From Candidatus Bathyarchaeota archaeon (GTDB taxonomy: Archaea; Thermoproteota; Bathyarchaeia; TCS64), in NCBI GenBank assembly GCA_013329615.1, contig DUKA01000209.1:1-29638 (forward strand): DNA of 29,638 nt. Reading direction: 5' to 3'. The notes beneath the pieces are model-generated. The model was not told the origin of the DNA. It worked only from the letters and a program-made list of their open reading frames with translations, and made no database searches. Positions 1 through 7,142 of the stretch are shown here, piece after piece; the first letter of the stretch is position 1, and each line of letters starts with the position of its first letter. The translations under genes and the position numbers were made by a program.

Positions 1-405
1 TAGCAGGGCGACGTTGCCCTCTAGTTCGCCCATGACGTCGTTTAGGCCGAAGCCCGCGCCGAGCATCGCTGCCATCTGGGCGTTGTGGCCGCAGCTGTGG
101 GCAGCGCCCGTGATGGGGTCGCACTCGGGGTGGTCTGGGACGCGTATGGCGTCGAGTTCACCGATGACTCCGATTACCGGCCCCTTGCCCTTCTTCTTGA
201 CGTACGCCTTGGAGCCCGTGATGCCTATCTTGGACTCGTAGTCCCACCCCATCTCCTTGTACTTCTTCTCGGTTAGCTCGGCGGTCTTCCACTCCTTGAA
301 GCCGAGCTCGGGCTTCTTCCATATCGCCTCGCCGATTCCTATGATCTCGTCGGCGCGCGCATCTATCGCATCGATTACCTTCTTCTTGACGACGTCCTTA
401 GACAT
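1..405 (-). CDS. M20-family amidohydrolase/peptidase, N-terminal part (runs off the window)
   Basis: Seen: an ATG at 405 opens a frame of 135 codons without a stop to base 1, so only the N-terminal third is present. The fragment contains the first M20 metal-binding stretch, AHSCGHNAQMAAMLG, preceded by GVIGELDAI. The Cys and His of SCGH are the usual metal ligand pair of the M20D/AbgB-like amidohydrolases. Family knowledge: these zinc or manganese enzymes hydrolyse N-acyl amino acids, aminobenzoyl-glutamate or short peptides in the cytoplasm; the substrate cannot be told from this part. No signal peptide is visible. An A/T box at 430-436 on the minus strand lies about 28 nt upstream of the ATG, so the mRNA is probably leaderless. 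It is divergent from sucC. Confidence 0.85.
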   Translation of the reverse strand, partial: MSKDVVKKKVIDAIDARADEIIGIGEAIWKKPELGFKEWKTAELTEKKYKEMGWDYESKIGITGSKAYVKKKGKGPVIGVIGELDAIRVPDHPECDPITGAAHSCGHNAQMAAMLGAGFGLNDVMGELEGNVALL

Positions 406-429
406 GGCAGATAGTGGGGCGTGATGCAG

Positions 430-436
430 ATTTAAC
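430..436 (-). promoter_or_regulatory. TATA-like box for the M20 gene
   Basis: On the minus strand the box reads GTTAAAT, centred about 28 nt upstream of the ATG at 405. This spacing predicts a transcript start at or very near the A of the start codon. Inferred from position and composition only. Confidence 0.45.
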
Positions 437-460
437 GTTGATTCGCGTGTCGTGCCCCAG

Positions 461-470
461 AATAATTATC
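461..470 (+). promoter_or_regulatory. TATA-like box for sucCD
   Basis: AATAATTATC in a GC-rich context, about 46 nt upstream of the sucC TTG. It predicts a leader of about 20 nt that contains the AGGTG ribosome-binding site at 501-505. Confidence 0.45.
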
Positions 471-510
471 TAGTCGCCGGGGAATAGTCTCCCCCAACGA
501 AGGTGCAAGA

Positions 511-1653
511 TTGAAGCTCCTAGAGTACGAGGCAAAGGAGGTCTTCAGGCGATACGGCGTACCGCTCGGCGCGAGCGCCGTTGCGTCGACCCCCGAGGAG
601 GCCAGAGACGCGTTCACGAAGATCGGAAAACCAGTCGTGGTCAAGGCGCAGGTCGGAGTAGGCGGCAGGGGCAAGGCAGGAGGCATCAAACCCGCGGACA
701 CCCCCGAGCAGGCCCAGTCCGTCGCCAAGCAGATACTCGCCATGAGGATCAAGGACCTGCCCATCCGCAAGGTCCTCGTCGAGGAGAGGCTCACAATACA
801 GCACGAGGTCTACCTCGGAGTAATCGTGGACAGGGCGTCCCGCTGCTTCATCATCCTCGCCTCAAGGGAGGGCGGCGTCAACATCGAGGAGGTCGCGGCC
901 AAGACGCCTGAGAAGATAGTCAAGTACAACATCGATCCCCTCAGGGGCTTCAGGAGCTACCACGCCAACGGCGTCGCCAAGCGCCTCGGCTACAACGGCA
1001 AGAAGATGCAGCAACTCGGCGACATACTCATGAAGCTCTACAGGGTCGCGTATGAGATGGATGCGGAGCTCACGGAGATCAACCCACTCGTCGAGACCGC
1101 CGACGGCTTCATCGCCGCCGACGCGCGTCTAAACGTCGACAACAACGCCCTCTACAGGCACAAAGAGCTCGAAGCCAAGTTCCTAGAGAGCTTCGAGGGG
1201 GAGCTCACGCCCCGGGAGATGGAGGCGCGGGCAATGGACCTTACCTACGTCGAACTCAACGGCGACATAGGCATCATAGGAAACGGCGCCGGCCTCACGA
1301 TGGCGACCCTAGATACCGTCATGCTCTACGGCGGCCACGCTGGCAACTTCCTAGACCTCGGCGGAGGCGCAAACCCTGAACGCATAGGCAAAGCCGTCGA
1401 GTTCGTCCTCAAGGACAACCGCGTCAAGGCGCTCTTCGTAAACGTCCTAGGCGGCATCACCCGCTGCGACGACACGGCCAAGGGAATCATTGATGCGCGG
1501 AAGAAACTCAACGACACGAAGCCCATAGTCGTCAGGATGATGGGCACAAACGAGGAGGAGGGAAAACGGCTACTCCACGGCGCAGGCATAGAGACGGACG
1601 ACACTATGGAGGAGGCGGCTCAGAAGGCCGTCAACCTCGCGAAGGGGGCATAA
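511..1653 (+). CDS. sucC: Succinyl-CoA ligase (NDP-forming), beta subunit
   Basis: The beta subunit of succinyl-CoA synthetase, which interconverts succinyl-CoA and succinate with substrate-level phosphorylation of ADP or GDP in the citric-acid cycle. Seen: 380 residues, normal for the family. The ATP-grasp part begins with KLLEYEAKEVFRRYGVP and continues with VVVKAQVGVGGRGKAGG at about residues 44-60. The Mg-binding EINPL motif is near residue 191. The C-terminal ligase domain carries GNGAGLTMATLD and NFLDLGGGAN. Start: TTG at 511, 5 nt after an AGGTG Shine-Dalgarno-like site, and it begins exactly where family members begin. The stop is 2 nt before sucD, so the two are co-transcribed and translationally coupled. 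Confidence 0.96.
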   Translation: MKLLEYEAKEVFRRYGVPLGASAVASTPEEARDAFTKIGKPVVVKAQVGVGGRGKAGGIKPADTPEQAQSVAKQILAMRIKDLPIRKVLVEERLTIQHEVYLGVIVDRASRCFIILASREGGVNIEEVAAKTPEKIVKYNIDPLRGFRSYHANGVAKRLGYNGKKMQQLGDILMKLYRVAYEMDAELTEINPLVETADGFIAADARLNVDNNALYRHKELEAKFLESFEGELTPREMEARAMDLTYVELNGDIGIIGNGAGLTMATLDTVMLYGGHAGNFLDLGGGANPERIGKAVEFVLKDNRVKALFVNVLGGITRCDDTAKGIIDARKKLNDTKPIVVRMMGTNEEEGKRLLHGAGIETDDTMEEAAQKAVNLAKGA

Positions 1654-1655
1654 AA

Positions 1656-2525
1656 ATGAAGCTCATAAACAAGGAAACGAAGGTCGTCGTGCAGGGCATA
1701 ACCGGCACGCAGGGCAGGTTCCACACCGCTCGCATGAAGGAGTACGGCACAAAAGTCGTCGCAGGAGTCACCCCCGGCCGCGGAGGACAGGAGGTCGACA
1801 GCACACCCGTCTACGACACGGTCGCCGAGGCGAAGGAAAAGCACGGCTGTGACGCATCAATCATATTCGTCCCAGCCGGAGGCGCACTCGACGCAGCCCT
1901 CGAGGCCATGGAGGCGGGCATGGACCCAGTCGTCGTCATCACAGAGGGCATACCCGTCAGGGACACAATCGAGCTAGTGGCACGCGCCAGACAGCTCGGC
2001 ACCACCGTCGTCGGACCCAACACCCCCGGCCTCATCAAGGCAGGCGAATCCAAGATGGGTATAATGCCAAACCAGGTCTTCAAACGCGGTTCAGTCGGCA
2101 TCATCAGTCGCAGCGGCACACTCTTCTACGAGATCGCCGCCCACGTCACGAACCAGGGACTCGGTGAATCCACATGCGTCGGCCTAGGGGGCGACCCAGT
2201 CGTCGGCCTCGACTACATCGAACTCCTCAAGTGGTTCCAGAAGGACTCCGAGACGAAGGCGGTGGCCCTCATCGGCGAAATCGGCGGAGACGCGGAGGAG
2301 AAGGCAGCCGACTTCATAGCAGTTGGTGGGTTCACGAAGCCCGTCGCCGCTTACATCGCCGGGCGCGCAGCCATACCCGGAAAGAGGATGGGGCACGCCG
2401 GCGCCATAATACAGGGCTCAGCCGGGACGGCGGACAGCAAGATGAATGCCCTCAGGGGCGCGGGTGCTTTCATAGGCGAGCAGCCGGTTGATGTTGCCAA
2501 GGCGTTGAAAAAGGTGCTCGGCTAG
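1656..2525 (+). CDS. sucD: Succinyl-CoA ligase (NDP-forming), alpha subunit
   Basis: The alpha subunit binds CoA and carries the phosphohistidine intermediate. Seen: 289 residues, full length. The N-terminal CoA-binding Rossmann fold has VVVQGITGTQGRFH at residues 10-23, the middle has VVGPNTPGLI, and the ligase half has RSGTLFYEIA. The active-site stretch RMGHAGAIIQG places the phosphorylated histidine at His247, followed by the usual GTADSK. ATG at 1656 lies 2 nt after the sucC stop and behind a purine-rich GAAGGGGG, giving tight coupling. Its TAG shares the tetranucleotide CTAG (2522-2525) with the stop of the convergent Nudix gene, a 4-nt tail-to-tail overlap. Confidence 0.97.
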   Translation: MKLINKETKVVVQGITGTQGRFHTARMKEYGTKVVAGVTPGRGGQEVDSTPVYDTVAEAKEKHGCDASIIFVPAGGALDAALEAMEAGMDPVVVITEGIPVRDTIELVARARQLGTTVVGPNTPGLIKAGESKMGIMPNQVFKRGSVGIISRSGTLFYEIAAHVTNQGLGESTCVGLGGDPVVGLDYIELLKWFQKDSETKAVALIGEIGGDAEEKAADFIAVGGFTKPVAAYIAGRAAIPGKRMGHAGAIIQGSAGTADSKMNALRGAGAFIGEQPVDVAKALKKVLG

Positions 2526-3046
2526 GCCTCGTCCAGCATCTCAAGCAGCTTATTCAGCATCTTGTAGGTTAGGCCCCAAACTATGTCGTCGCCGAGCTTG
2601 AAGACCTCTCCCTCCCACCCCTTGACCTTCGCGGTGCACCTGCTGGCTCGTAGCTCCTTGAGGTGGACCCAGCGGTAGGATGTCAGCTCGGTGTTGAGCC
2701 TGATCTCCGGACGCCCATCGTAGAGGTAGACGATGGGGAGCACGTCCTTCCCGGGGCGAAGCGATGAGAATACGATTGGGAGACCACCGATGTACGTGAG
2801 GGCGGAGAGGTCTATGCCCGTCTCCTCCTGAACCTCCCTCATGACCGTATCCTGCAATGTGCGGTCGTTTTGCGACCTCTTGCCCCCGGGGAACGCCATG
2901 TCCCCCGACCACGGGTCGCCAAGCACCTCGGCGCGCCTGACGAGAAGAGTCTCGTAGTCGTTCACCTCCTCCCTGAGAAGTATGGCAACGGCTGCCCATG
3001 CGTCGAGCGCCTCGACGCCCCGCAGCCTACGCTTAAGCCTCTCCAT
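2522..3046 (-). CDS. Nudix hydrolase, CoA-pyrophosphatase (NudL/NUDT7-8) type
   Basis: Seen: about 174 residues with a Nudix box running from AFPGGKRSQND to REVQEETGI. The spacing and the FPGG.....D form, where the usual first Glu of the box is replaced, match the NudL/NUDT7 CoA-diphosphatase branch better than MutT or ADP-ribose hydrolases. Family knowledge: such enzymes split CoA and acyl-CoA into 3',5'-ADP and phosphopantetheine. Assigning CoA as the substrate is inference; another nucleoside diphosphate is possible. Start: ATG at 3046 is preferred over the TTG directly in front of it (3049). A minus-strand box at 3083-3090 would give a leader of about 14 nt. It converges on sucD with 4 nt shared. 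Confidence 0.85.
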   Translation of the reverse strand: MERLKRRLRGVEALDAWAAVAILLREEVNDYETLLVRRAEVLGDPWSGDMAFPGGKRSQNDRTLQDTVMREVQEETGIDLSALTYIGGLPIVFSSLRPGKDVLPIVYLYDGRPEIRLNTELTSYRWVHLKELRASRCTAKVKGWEGEVFKLGDDIVWGLTYKMLNKLLEMLDEA

Positions 3047-3082
3047 CAAGGTGGACCACTCTTGTTGAAACCGTCGAGCCGG

Positions 3083-3090
3083 TTAAAATA
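3083..3090 (-). promoter_or_regulatory. TATA-like box for the Nudix gene
   Basis: Minus strand TATTTTAA, about 40 nt upstream of the Nudix ATG at 3046. Because the box is A/T-symmetric it could also fire towards mrp, so this short region may be a divergent promoter. Confidence 0.4.
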
Positions 3091-3118
3091 CTAATTGCTC
3101 ATTCGTCCAAACCTGATA

Positions 3119-3127
3119 GGTTTATTA
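3119..3127 (+). promoter_or_regulatory. TATA-like box for the Mrp ATPase gene
   Basis: GGTTTATTA centred about 28 nt before the GTG at 3152. The spacing supports a leaderless mRNA and supports the GTG rather than the upstream TTG as the start. Confidence 0.45.
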
Positions 3128-3151
3128 CGCCTCGGGGCGTGTGGCTCTCCT

Positions 3152-4003
3152 GTGTCGGCCAACCCGGATGAGGCCCGCAGGGGCGAGGAGTTCGTCAGGC
3201 GCGTTGAGGAGATGAACAGGCTCAGGGCGCGCATGGATCGTGTCAAGCATAAGGTCGCCGTGATGAGCGGCAAGGGAGGCGTCGGTAAGAGCCTCGTGAC
3301 CGTCAACCTCGCCGCGGCGCTCGCGGCAGAGGGCAAGCGGGTCGGGGTCCTCGACGCTGACATCCACGGCCCGACCGTGCCGAAGATGCTGGGGATGAAA
3401 GGCGCGCAGCTCGAGGTGAACGCCGAGGGAGGCATAATCGCGCCAGCGTCGCCATCGGGCATCAAGGTCGCCTCGATGGACTTCCTCCTGCCGACGCAGG
3501 ACGCCCCCGTCATCTGGCGCGGCCCCCTTAAGATGAGCGCGATACGCCAGCTCCTATCAGAGGTCGAGTGGGGAGACCTCGACTTCCTGCTCATCGACCT
3601 GCCCCCGGGCACGGGGGACGAGGCACTCACTGTACTGCAACTTCTGCAGGACATAGACGGTGTCGTAATAGTCACAATGCCGAACGAGGTCAGCGGGCAG
3701 GTTGTGGAGAAGTCGGTGACGTTCGCGAGGCAGCTCAAGGCGCCGGTCATCGGCCTCGTCGAGAACATGAGCTACCTCATCTGCCCACACTGCAGCGACA
3801 GGATAGACCTATTCGGCGAGGGGATAGCCGAGAAGATCGCAAATTCGATGGGCGTGCCGTTCCTCGGGGCGATGCCCCTCGACCCGCGCGTCGCCAAGGA
3901 CTCCGACTCGGGCAAGCCCTTCGCAATGGAGAACCCCGACAGCCCCGCCGCCAAGGCGTTCAAGGGCATAGTCGCCGGGATAGAGAAGTTCGTCGGGTCA
4001 TAA
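3152..4003 (+). CDS. Mrp/NBP35-type P-loop ATPase, Fe-S cluster carrier
   Basis: A cytosolic ATPase of the ApbC/Mrp/Nbp35 family, which in archaea and eukaryotes carries a [4Fe-4S] cluster and passes it to apoproteins. Seen: 283 residues. A deviant Walker A SGKGGVGKS occupies residues 39-47, with DADIHGPT after it, the Walker B region LLIDLPPGTGDE, and a CPHC cluster-binding pair at 211-214 inside MSYLICPHCSD. No N-terminal ferredoxin-like cysteine set is present, so it is the short Mrp form. Start: GTG at 3152 (MSANPDEARR) fits the A/T box 28 nt upstream. An in-frame TTG at 3095 would add 19 residues unlike the family. The 3' end overlaps the convergent metallo-beta-lactamase-fold gene by 6 nt. 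Confidence 0.93.
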   Translation: MSANPDEARRGEEFVRRVEEMNRLRARMDRVKHKVAVMSGKGGVGKSLVTVNLAAALAAEGKRVGVLDADIHGPTVPKMLGMKGAQLEVNAEGGIIAPASPSGIKVASMDFLLPTQDAPVIWRGPLKMSAIRQLLSEVEWGDLDFLLIDLPPGTGDEALTVLQLLQDIDGVVIVTMPNEVSGQVVEKSVTFARQLKAPVIGLVENMSYLICPHCSDRIDLFGEGIAEKIANSMGVPFLGAMPLDPRVAKDSDSGKPFAMENPDSPAAKAFKGIVAGIEKFVGS

Positions 4004-4903
4004 CGGGGCTTTTCTCTCGCGAAGTATCTTCGCGGGTTCTAGCGTGTTCCCTGAGTAGTTGAGGACAAAGGTCTCGGGGAAGGTGTGGGATAGCTCCGCC
4101 ATAGCCTTAAAGCCCGTGCAGTGGCAAGGCGAGAGGATACGGAGGTCGTGTTTCCTCAGCCCCTCAATGGTCGCCGCCGTGTACTCGGGCTTCCTCCCAG
4201 TAAGGTGAGTGCCGCCAATGAGCGCCTTCACCCTCTCGCCTGTTAGCGCCTCGACGTAAGAGAGTATGTTGAGCGGGCCGGAGTGGGCGCAGCCCGTGAT
4301 CACGGTCAGCCCCACGCCCTTCTCGCGAAGGAAGAGAGACTGGTCGTCGGGGATCGTATCCGGGGCGTCCGAGCCCTCCCTGACGAGCCGCTCTTTAACG
4401 AGTTCCATGATTGTCTCGAAGCTATCGCGTGGCACCTCGCCGGTGGCCCAGACGCCGGGCGCGACCTCGATTGGTGTCTTGGAGAGGATTATCTGTCCAC
4501 CTGCTGCCTCTATATCGGCGACACCCTGCCCATCAGGCACCGATATCCTGTGCCTCTTCCCCTTCTCGTCCACCCTGAAGACGGGCTGGAACGCCGAGGG
4601 GTGAGCGTAGACACTCACGCCACCCGCCGCCTTGACCACGTCCACTGTGGCGGATGTGTGGTCCCAGTGGCCGTGGCTGAGCACGACTGCATCGATGCCC
4701 CTGAGGTCGATCTTCAGTGTCTTCAGGTTCCTGAGGATGCACTCCCTATCGCTGCCCGTGTCTAGGAGCACGCGCTTCTTGCCCTCGGCATCGTATTCGA
4801 GCAGGGCGGAGAAGCCCCAGTGGGCGACGGGGCCCGCGCTCTGCGTTATGTTGTCGAGGAGGGTGGTGATCTTGAGGCCGGTTACCTCGGCGAGGCTGAT
4901 CAT
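3998..4903 (-). CDS. Metallo-beta-lactamase-fold hydrolase, COG1237 type
   Basis: Seen: 301 residues with the metal signature SHGHWDHT (His77, His79, Asp81, His82), an early LLDTGSD, a second His in ITGCAHSGPLNIL, and a late SPCHCTG. This order is typical of the COG1237 group, often annotated as 7,8-dihydropterin-6-methyl-4-(beta-D-ribofuranosyl)aminobenzene 5'-phosphate synthase, linked to methanopterin-like cofactor chemistry. That specific activity is only an annotation tradition here. What the sequence supports is a cytoplasmic two-metal hydrolase. The start ATG at 4903 has an A/T box (4926-4933) about 26 nt upstream, so the message is probably leaderless. It sits 33 nt downstream of the aldolase gene but has its own promoter. 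Confidence 0.85.
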   Translation of the reverse strand: MISLAEVTGLKITTLLDNITQSAGPVAHWGFSALLEYDAEGKKRVLLDTGSDRECILRNLKTLKIDLRGIDAVVLSHGHWDHTSATVDVVKAAGGVSVYAHPSAFQPVFRVDEKGKRHRISVPDGQGVADIEAAGGQIILSKTPIEVAPGVWATGEVPRDSFETIMELVKERLVREGSDAPDTIPDDQSLFLREKGVGLTVITGCAHSGPLNILSYVEALTGERVKALIGGTHLTGRKPEYTAATIEGLRKHDLRILSPCHCTGFKAMAELSHTFPETFVLNYSGNTLEPAKILRERKAPL

Positions 4904-4925
4904 AGGTTAGAATCAGTGGTTTGGG

Positions 4926-4933
4926 AAATATAG
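4926..4933 (-). promoter_or_regulatory. TATA-like box for the metallo-beta-lactamase-fold gene
   Basis: Minus strand CTATATTT, about 26 nt before the ATG at 4903, in the 33-nt gap behind the aldolase gene. One of the clearest archaeal TATA boxes in the window; predicts a leaderless transcript. Confidence 0.55.
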
Positions 4934-4936
4934 GCT

Positions 4937-5734
4937 TTAGACGGCGGGTGCCTCGCCGGTGCCACCCGGCTTCCAACCCTTAACGTAGCCTATCGTCGTC
5001 TTCACGGAGCGTGTGAGGTAGCCGAGGTCGGTGTCGAGGGCGCAGAACCTGAAGCCCCTCTTTATGGCGTCGTTTATGTCGGTGGCGTCCTGCGTGACGA
5101 AGCAGTGCATGCCCGGCGCGACGCCGTGCTCCCTGCCCGCGTCCACGATCCTGTCAAGCGTCTCGATGAACTTGGGATTCGTGTACTGCTTGTGTATGCC
5201 CATGTCGAGGCTGAGGTCGCTCGGCCCCACGAAGCAGGCGTCTACGCCTTCGACGCTGAATATCTCGTCGAGGTTCTCCACTCCCTTCACCGACTCGATC
5301 ATCGGGATGACGAGTATCTCGTCGTTCGCCGTCTTGAAGTAGTCCGGGTCGCGGAAGGCGGCTAGGCGTGGTCCCGCGCCGCGTTCGCCCTTTGGCGGGT
5401 ACTTCATGAGGCGGACTGCCTCCTTCGCCATCTTCGCCGACTCCACGCGGGGCAACACGAGCCCCATGGCGCCAGCGTCCAACACCTTCTTACACCAGAT
5501 CAGGTCGACCCAGGGTATGCGCGCCAACGGCATGCATTTGTCCCGGGCGTAGAGCATGCTCTGCACGAGGCTGTGATACGTCTCTGGGCCGTAGGCGCTG
5601 TGCTCCATGTCGCAAACGAGCCAGTCGAAGCCCATGTCCGCGAGGTACATAGTCATGTCGGGGTGGCCTATGGACACCCACGTCCCAATCGCCGGCTTGC
5701 CGGCCTTCAACTTCTGCTTGACAAGGTTCCTCAT
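4937..5734 (-). CDS. HpcH/HpaI-family class II aldolase
   Basis: Seen: about 265 residues beginning MRNLVKQKLKAGKPAIGTW. The metal/substrate motifs of the HpcH/HpaI family are present in order: CDMEHSAYG, VLPRVESA, IPMIESVKGVENLDEI and CFVGPSDLSLDMG. Family knowledge: a divalent-metal-dependent pyruvate aldolase cleaving or forming 2-keto-3-deoxy acids such as 4-hydroxy-2-oxoheptanedioate or 2-keto-3-deoxy-L-rhamnonate. The natural substrate cannot be read from the sequence. Start: ATG at 5734 is chosen because it matches family N-termini and lies about 27 nt from a CTTAAG box at 5759-5764. A start at 5785 would add 17 unrelated residues and lie upstream of that box. Confidence 0.9.
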   Translation of the reverse strand: MRNLVKQKLKAGKPAIGTWVSIGHPDMTMYLADMGFDWLVCDMEHSAYGPETYHSLVQSMLYARDKCMPLARIPWVDLIWCKKVLDAGAMGLVLPRVESAKMAKEAVRLMKYPPKGERGAGPRLAAFRDPDYFKTANDEILVIPMIESVKGVENLDEIFSVEGVDACFVGPSDLSLDMGIHKQYTNPKFIETLDRIVDAGREHGVAPGMHCFVTQDATDINDAIKRGFRFCALDTDLGYLTRSVKTTIGYVKGWKPGGTGEAPAV

Positions 5735-5758
5735 GGGTGGAAGGGATGCGCCCCGAGG

Positions 5759-5764
5759 CTTAAG
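5759..5764 (-). promoter_or_regulatory. TATA-like box for the aldolase gene
   Basis: CTTAAG about 27 nt before the ATG at 5734. It decides against the longer reading frame that starts at 5785 and predicts a leaderless mRNA. Confidence 0.45.
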
Positions 5765-5788
5765 ACAGTTACCCGGAGGCGTCAATCC

Positions 5789-5796
5789 TTTATGAT
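5789..5796 (+). promoter_or_regulatory. TATA-like box for the M28 peptidase gene
   Basis: TTTATGAT centred about 36 nt before the ATG at 5828; predicts a leader of about 10 nt next to a GAGGA ribosome-binding site at 5816-5820. Confidence 0.4.
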
Positions 5797-5827
5797 GACT
5801 GCACGCCTCTAGGTCGAGGAACGGATC

Positions 5828-7141
5828 ATGAGTTTCAGCGGGGAGAAGGCATTCGCCTACATGAAGAAGCTCGCCGTAGACATAGGTCCACGGCCCAGTG
5901 GCACAGACGTGGAGAGGCGGTCAGCCGAGTGGATACTGTCCGAGTTCAAGAGACTCGGCTACGACGCCCAGATCGATGAGTTCAACGCCTTCACGGGCAT
6001 AATAAAGGCGCAGAAACTCGACGTGCTGAAGCCGTACAAAGCGGAGGTTGCCTGCGAAGTCATGCCCCTCTCGGGGAGCACCGGCCCCAAAGGCGTTACC
6101 GGCGAACTGCTCTACCTCGACACCTACGACGAGGAGTACATCACGCCTGAAGTAAAGGGCAAGATCATAATCACCGGCGGCGCACCCGCAAACAGGGACC
6201 GCGCCTTCGCCCAGCTCAAGAAATACAAGCCTGCAGGCATAATAATCATCGAGGCGACGCCCAAGGCTATGGCGAAGAACCTCTGGGGCAGCCCCACATT
6301 CCGCAAGAAGTACGTCGACATACCCATGGTCAGGGTCACCTTCGAGGACGGTGTCAACCTCGTCAAGTCGGGCGCCAAGACGATGCGCCTAGTCGCAGTA
6401 ACCGAGGAGAAGATCGTCAAGACACAGAACGTCGTCGCCGAACTCAAGGGCACACTGCGCCCCGAGGAGATCATAGTCGTCGGCGGCCACTACGACACCG
6501 TCCTAGAGGTCGCCGGAGCAGGCGACAACGCCGGAGGCACAGCCATCACCCTCGAACTCGCACGCGTCTTCAAGAAGAAGGGCACCAAGAGGACGATGCG
6601 CTTCATCGCCTGGGGTTGCGAGGAGCTAGGTCTCCTCGGCAGCCGGGAGTACGCGAAGAGGATCAAGACGGCGAGCGAGGCGGAGAAGAAGACGGACGAG
6701 GACGCCGTCACCGAACTCGATAACACGGTCCTCTGCCTCAACCTAGACGTCCACGGCGGCATGATAGGCACGAACGTCGCCAAGATACTAGGCCCACCCG
6801 AGCTAACGGCATCCGTGAAGCTGCTAAGCAAGGAGAAGGGCACAGTCTTCACCGTCTCCGAGGCGGTCTACTCCTCAGATGGCACACCACTATCAGCCGT
6901 CGGCGTCCCAAGCGTCTCACTAAGCAGGGAGACACCCACAAACCTCCTCATGCACAGCAGGGACGACGTGGAGAAGTGGCTGAGTCCCGAGGCACTCAAG
7001 GCGCACGGCGCCTTCGCCGAGCAGTTCCTCACCCGCTACGTGGCGGAAGCTGCCGCGTGGCCCTTCGAGAGGACCATACCCGAGAAGCAGAAGAAGGAGA
7101 TCGAGGACTACTTCAGGAAGGCCGGGCGTAAGATGCCCTAG
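5828..7141 (+). CDS. M28-family zinc aminopeptidase with inserted PA-like domain
   Basis: Seen: 437 residues. An N-terminal helical part (IGPRPSGTDVERRSAEW) is followed by a PA-like insert at about 85-190, whose core is GELLYLDTYDEEYITP and KYKPAGIIIIEATP. The M28 catalytic domain follows: GGHYDTV (His221, Asp223), GAGDNAGGTA (metal-bridging Asp233), WGCEELGLLGS (catalytic and metal-binding Glu265/Glu266), LNLDVHGG and finally LMHSRDD with the last His ligand. All ligands expected of a two-zinc aminopeptidase are present. No signal peptide or membrane segment is visible, so it is probably cytoplasmic and acts in peptide turnover. GAGGA lies just upstream of the ATG. It converges with topoisomerase IB, the two stops being separated by a single base. 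Confidence 0.92.
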   Translation: MSFSGEKAFAYMKKLAVDIGPRPSGTDVERRSAEWILSEFKRLGYDAQIDEFNAFTGIIKAQKLDVLKPYKAEVACEVMPLSGSTGPKGVTGELLYLDTYDEEYITPEVKGKIIITGGAPANRDRAFAQLKKYKPAGIIIIEATPKAMAKNLWGSPTFRKKYVDIPMVRVTFEDGVNLVKSGAKTMRLVAVTEEKIVKTQNVVAELKGTLRPEEIIVVGGHYDTVLEVAGAGDNAGGTAITLELARVFKKKGTKRTMRFIAWGCEELGLLGSREYAKRIKTASEAEKKTDEDAVTELDNTVLCLNLDVHGGMIGTNVAKILGPPELTASVKLLSKEKGTVFTVSEAVYSSDGTPLSAVGVPSVSLSRETPTNLLMHSRDDVEKWLSPEALKAHGAFAEQFLTRYVAEAAAWPFERTIPEKQKKEIEDYFRKAGRKMP

Positions 7142-7142
7142 C

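Noticed and set aside
3095..3151. TTG at 3095 as the start of the Mrp ATPase
   Set aside because: The added 19 residues are unlike the family and the TATA-like box at 3119-3127 would lie inside the coding region.
5792..5798. ATGATGA resembling a C box of a C/D guide RNA
   Set aside because: No D box (CTGA) at a suitable distance and no terminal stem; it overlaps the promoter box of the M28 gene.
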